Positions 61,989 to 64,000 of a stretch of DNA of 64,000 nucleotides are shown in pieces (the first letter of the stretch is position 1; each line of letters begins with the position of its first letter). The notes below the pieces were generated by a model, which saw only the letters and a list, made by a program, of their open reading frames with translations, made no database searches and had not been told where the DNA came from. A program made the position numbers and the translations under genes. Origin of the DNA: Staphylococcus borealis (GTDB taxonomy: Bacteria > Bacillota > Bacilli > Staphylococcales > Staphylococcaceae). The stretch is from the NCBI RefSeq assembly GCF_001224225.1, contig NZ_CUEE01000010.1:1-64000 (forward strand), read 5' to 3'.

Positions 61989-63251
61989 TTAATTAAATCT
62001 ATTTTTCATCTTTTTGAGTGTCTTATATACTGAATACATAGGTTTGTTAATCGGTTTCATAAAGTCCCCAACATACTCAATTACATCTGCATTGAAGCCT
62101 TTTTTAAATTTAATAACACCAACATCTTCAGCATCTTCACTGAAGTCACCACTGATGCCATAAAAATTGTATCTATCAATGCCGTGATCAATCGCATAAT
62201 TAATCATTGTCCATTGAACAGCATAACTTCCCGCAAAATGTCTATACTTATTAGAAGTTCCTCCAGCATAGTATACAACTTCAAATGGATTGATAAAGAA
62301 GAAACCAGCAGATATTGGCAGTTCATTACCGTGTTCAGCTTGTAATGTTTTTGCCTCATCTATTTTTTGTTGATTAGCATCAAGTTGTTTTTCAAGGTTT
62401 TCCTTTTTATTTAACGCCTTTTTATTATCTGGACGTTTTTCAATATCTTTAATCGCTTTATTTACATCTTTATTTAACGTTTCACGTTCATTCTGAAGTT
62501 CTTCTAAATACTCATCAAATTTAATATAAGCTAATGGAACGAGGACGCGATCCTTAAAATGTCTATATCGATTATAATAGAAACTATCGTCTCTATCTTG
62601 GAACTCTTTCGTTTCGGTAGTATCTTCCATAAATGAACGGAAGATTGGAAGTTCTTCTTCTGATAAGAACTTAACTTTCACACCATTTTTTTGAACTTTT
62701 TTTGTATTACGTTTACGAAGACTATCCATACCGTTTAATACATCTTTAGCTGTTTTGTTTTTTAAATCTAGAACAGAATGGTAACGAATTTGTTTAATCG
62801 GGTCAAAGCCTTTAGTAAATCCTTCGTGTTCAAATCCTAGATGCTTCATCTTATCGAAGAACCAATCATTGCCAGCATTACCTGTTATGTCACCGTCATG
62901 ATTTAAGTATTGATATGGTAAATAAGGATCAACACGAACAAAGAGGCAATGATGTTGTTTTAAATACTTTGTTAATTCATTAAAGAAAAAGTGGACAAGC
63001 TCTTTGTTATCATAATCAATTACTGGTCCACGGTTACTATAAAAGTACTTAAAAAATTTCATGACTGGTACTGCTGTTAACATACAAGCTGCAATGACCT
63101 CATTATCTTTATTTTTGATACCAACTAAGTGAGTTTCTGTTTTATTTGCAACTTTCATCTCATAGTTTTCAGTCATTTGGGTGAAATGACTATATGGCAT
63201 TTTATCTGTATAATTGCCAAATTCTGCAGCTGTTAAATTTGTAAACTTCAT
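61989..63251 (-). CDS. femA: Aminoacyltransferase FemA
   Basis: 420 residues, same fold as FemB, with coiled-coil arm at about 240-305 and [73 protein letters not shown]. Adds glycines 2 and 3 of the interpeptide bridge of peptidoglycan. First gene of the femAB operon. Often used for species typing. Confidence 0.98.
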   Translation of the reverse strand: MKFTNLTAAEFGNYTDKMPYSHFTQMTENYEMKVANKTETHLVGIKNKDNEVIAACMLTAVPVMKFFKYFYSNRGPVIDYDNKELVHFFFNELTKYLKQHHCLFVRVDPYLPYQYLNHDGDITGNAGNDWFFDKMKHLGFEHEGFTKGFDPIKQIRYHSVLDLKNKTAKDVLNGMDSLRKRNTKKVQKNGVKVKFLSEEELPIFRSFMEDTTETKEFQDRDDSFYYNRYRHFKDRVLVPLAYIKFDEYLEELQNERETLNKDVNKAIKDIEKRPDNKKALNKKENLEKQLDANQQKIDEAKTLQAEHGNELPISAGFFFINPFEVVYYAGGTSNKYRHFAGSYAVQWTMINYAIDHGIDRYNFYGISGDFSEDAEDVGVIKFKKGFNADVIEYVGDFMKPINKPMYSVYKTLKKMKNRFN

Positions 63252-63483
63252 TATTTATTGCTCCTACTTCAAAGAATCTTTATCTATTTTTTTAGTTCAA
63301 AATTTAAATTATAATTTTGAATAATATCTTTATCTTCAACCAAAAATTTATATATCCAGTTTCATTAAGTATACAATAGAAATTAACAAAACTAAAATAC
63401 AAACCATTTATGAGATTGAAATATTTTACAAAATAAATGTTGTGATCCTATCTAAACGATATCATCTAATCAAAATAGTAAAT
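63252..63483. other. femAB leader region
   Basis: About 230 bases, AT-rich, no gene. Must contain the femA promoter. Clear -35/-10 choice not possible by eye. Confidence 0.5.
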
Positions 63484-63540
63484 AAAAACTGGAAGCGGAA
63501 TAGAATTCTTTTAAAATTCGTCGTCCGCTCCCAGTTTGTT
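63484..63540 (-). terminator. Terminator after trpA
   Basis: On the minus strand aaactgggagcgga pairs with ccgcttccagttt, inner arms gaatttt/agaattc, followed by tttattt. Its gaattc/gtcc layout recalls the ends of the intergenic repeat family. Confidence 0.85.
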
Positions 63541-63618
63541 TTGCCACAATAATTAAGTGTAGCTATTGTACAATAATGATTGAAATTTGTATTATCACCA
63601 CCAAGGGATGCTTTTTAT

Positions 63619-64000
63619 CTAAAGCATATCTAGCGTCTCTCTTACTTGTTTCAAAAAGTGAATCGTATCCACATTATCATCTTGACTCAAACGTTTAACG
63701 ATTTCACTACCAATAACTACACCGTCTGCTACATCAGCAATATCTTTGACATGTTCAATTGTTCTGATTCCAAACCCTGCAACAACTGGTATATCTGTAT
63801 GTGCTTTAAGCAGTTTTAATTTATCTTTTAATTGTGGATGAAATGTTCCATTTTCACCTGTTGTAGCATTCATTGTTACCGTATAGATAAATCCTTCTGC
63901 CTGTTTAACAATTTTATTTATACGTTCATCATCTGCAGTCATTGCTACAAGTGATATGAGCTTAACATTCACCTTAGCTATTTTAGCTTTCAATTTTTGA
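63619..64000 (-). CDS. trpA: Tryptophan synthase alpha chain, C-terminal part
   Basis: The frame is open to the right edge (QKLKAKIAKVNVKLISLVAMTADDER), so the start lies outside the window. About 127 residues remain: GFIYTVTMNATTGENG (Tyr/Thr loop), IPVVAGFGIRT (phosphate loop) and VADGVVIGSEIVKRL. Splits indole-glycerol phosphate into indole. Last trp gene, next to femAB as in other staphylococci. Confidence 0.95.
   Translation of the reverse strand, partial: QKLKAKIAKVNVKLISLVAMTADDERINKIVKQAEGFIYTVTMNATTGENGTFHPQLKDKLKLLKAHTDIPVVAGFGIRTIEHVKDIADVADGVVIGSEIVKRLSQDDNVDTIHFLKQVRETLDML

Overview
This window is a low-GC Firmicutes chromosome from a Staphylococcus. The gene order thyA-dfrA-fakB2-msrA/msrB-crr-yozE-ctpA-murG, arlRS, odhAB, brnQ, telA/xpaC, acyP, cspA, the lysC-asd-dapABD-dapL-alr-lysA operon, cvfB, pstSCAB-phoU, pepF and femA/femB next to trpA is the staphylococcal core backbone. 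The proteins look diverged from S. aureus as I remember them, and the two tandem Ig-repeat LPXTG surface proteins and the IS types (IS1182-like, ISL3) fit a coagulase-negative species. I cannot name the species from sequence alone.

Layout. 1-4.8 kb: the tail of one and the whole of a second cell-wall-anchored repeat adhesin. 4.8-5.9 kb: a decayed IS1182-family element inside a repeat-rich intergenic block. 5.9-9.5 kb: RNase H-like protein, a queuosine-precursor transporter with a preQ1-I riboswitch, then a small-protein/cvfC/brxA cluster. 9.5-13.7 kb: thymidylate/folate genes, fatty-acid-binding protein, methionine sulfoxide reductases and PTS EIIA. 14-17.7 kb: ctpA, acetyltransferase, murG, PAP2 phosphatase. 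18.0-18.25 kb: a minus-strand Fur-controlled sRNA matching IsrR, opposite to arlRS (18.6-20.6 kb). 21-25 kb: 2-oxoglutarate dehydrogenase. 26-34.5 kb: VOC protein, MoxR/VWA pair, BrnQ, TelA/XpaC, acylphosphatase, DUF1033, CspA.

34.5-38.9 kb is the accessory insert between cspA and lysA. An ISL3 element (1497 bp with an 8-bp target duplication) sits in the T-tract of the cspA terminator. It is followed by a very AT-rich four-gene cassette: a 26-residue cationic aromatic peptide that gene callers usually miss, a CPBP membrane protease whose start overlaps the peptide stop, an ABC ATPase fused to a membrane domain, and an ABC permease. This looks like a small peptide-maturation/export or immunity system and is the best candidate for something undescribed.

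39-47.7 kb: the lysine/diaminopimelate operon on the minus strand, led by a lysine riboswitch and terminator. 47.9-57.9 kb: an ABC-F protein with one degenerate ATP site, CvfB, the phosphate transporter with PhoU, PepF and a small membrane protein. 58-64 kb: a Fur-boxed siderophore-binding lipoprotein, a HAD phosphatase, an empty 0.8-kb gap, femB, femA and the 3' part of trpA.

A family of about 100-220 bp intergenic repeats recurs between operons (13.8, 17.7, 18.4, 20.6, 25.2, 42.7, 50.6 kb). Its members have a conserved CTGAGAA...TTCTCAG hairpin and outer ends reading gctgggaca...tgtcccactc. Three blocks also carry a STAR-like ggggcccc motif.
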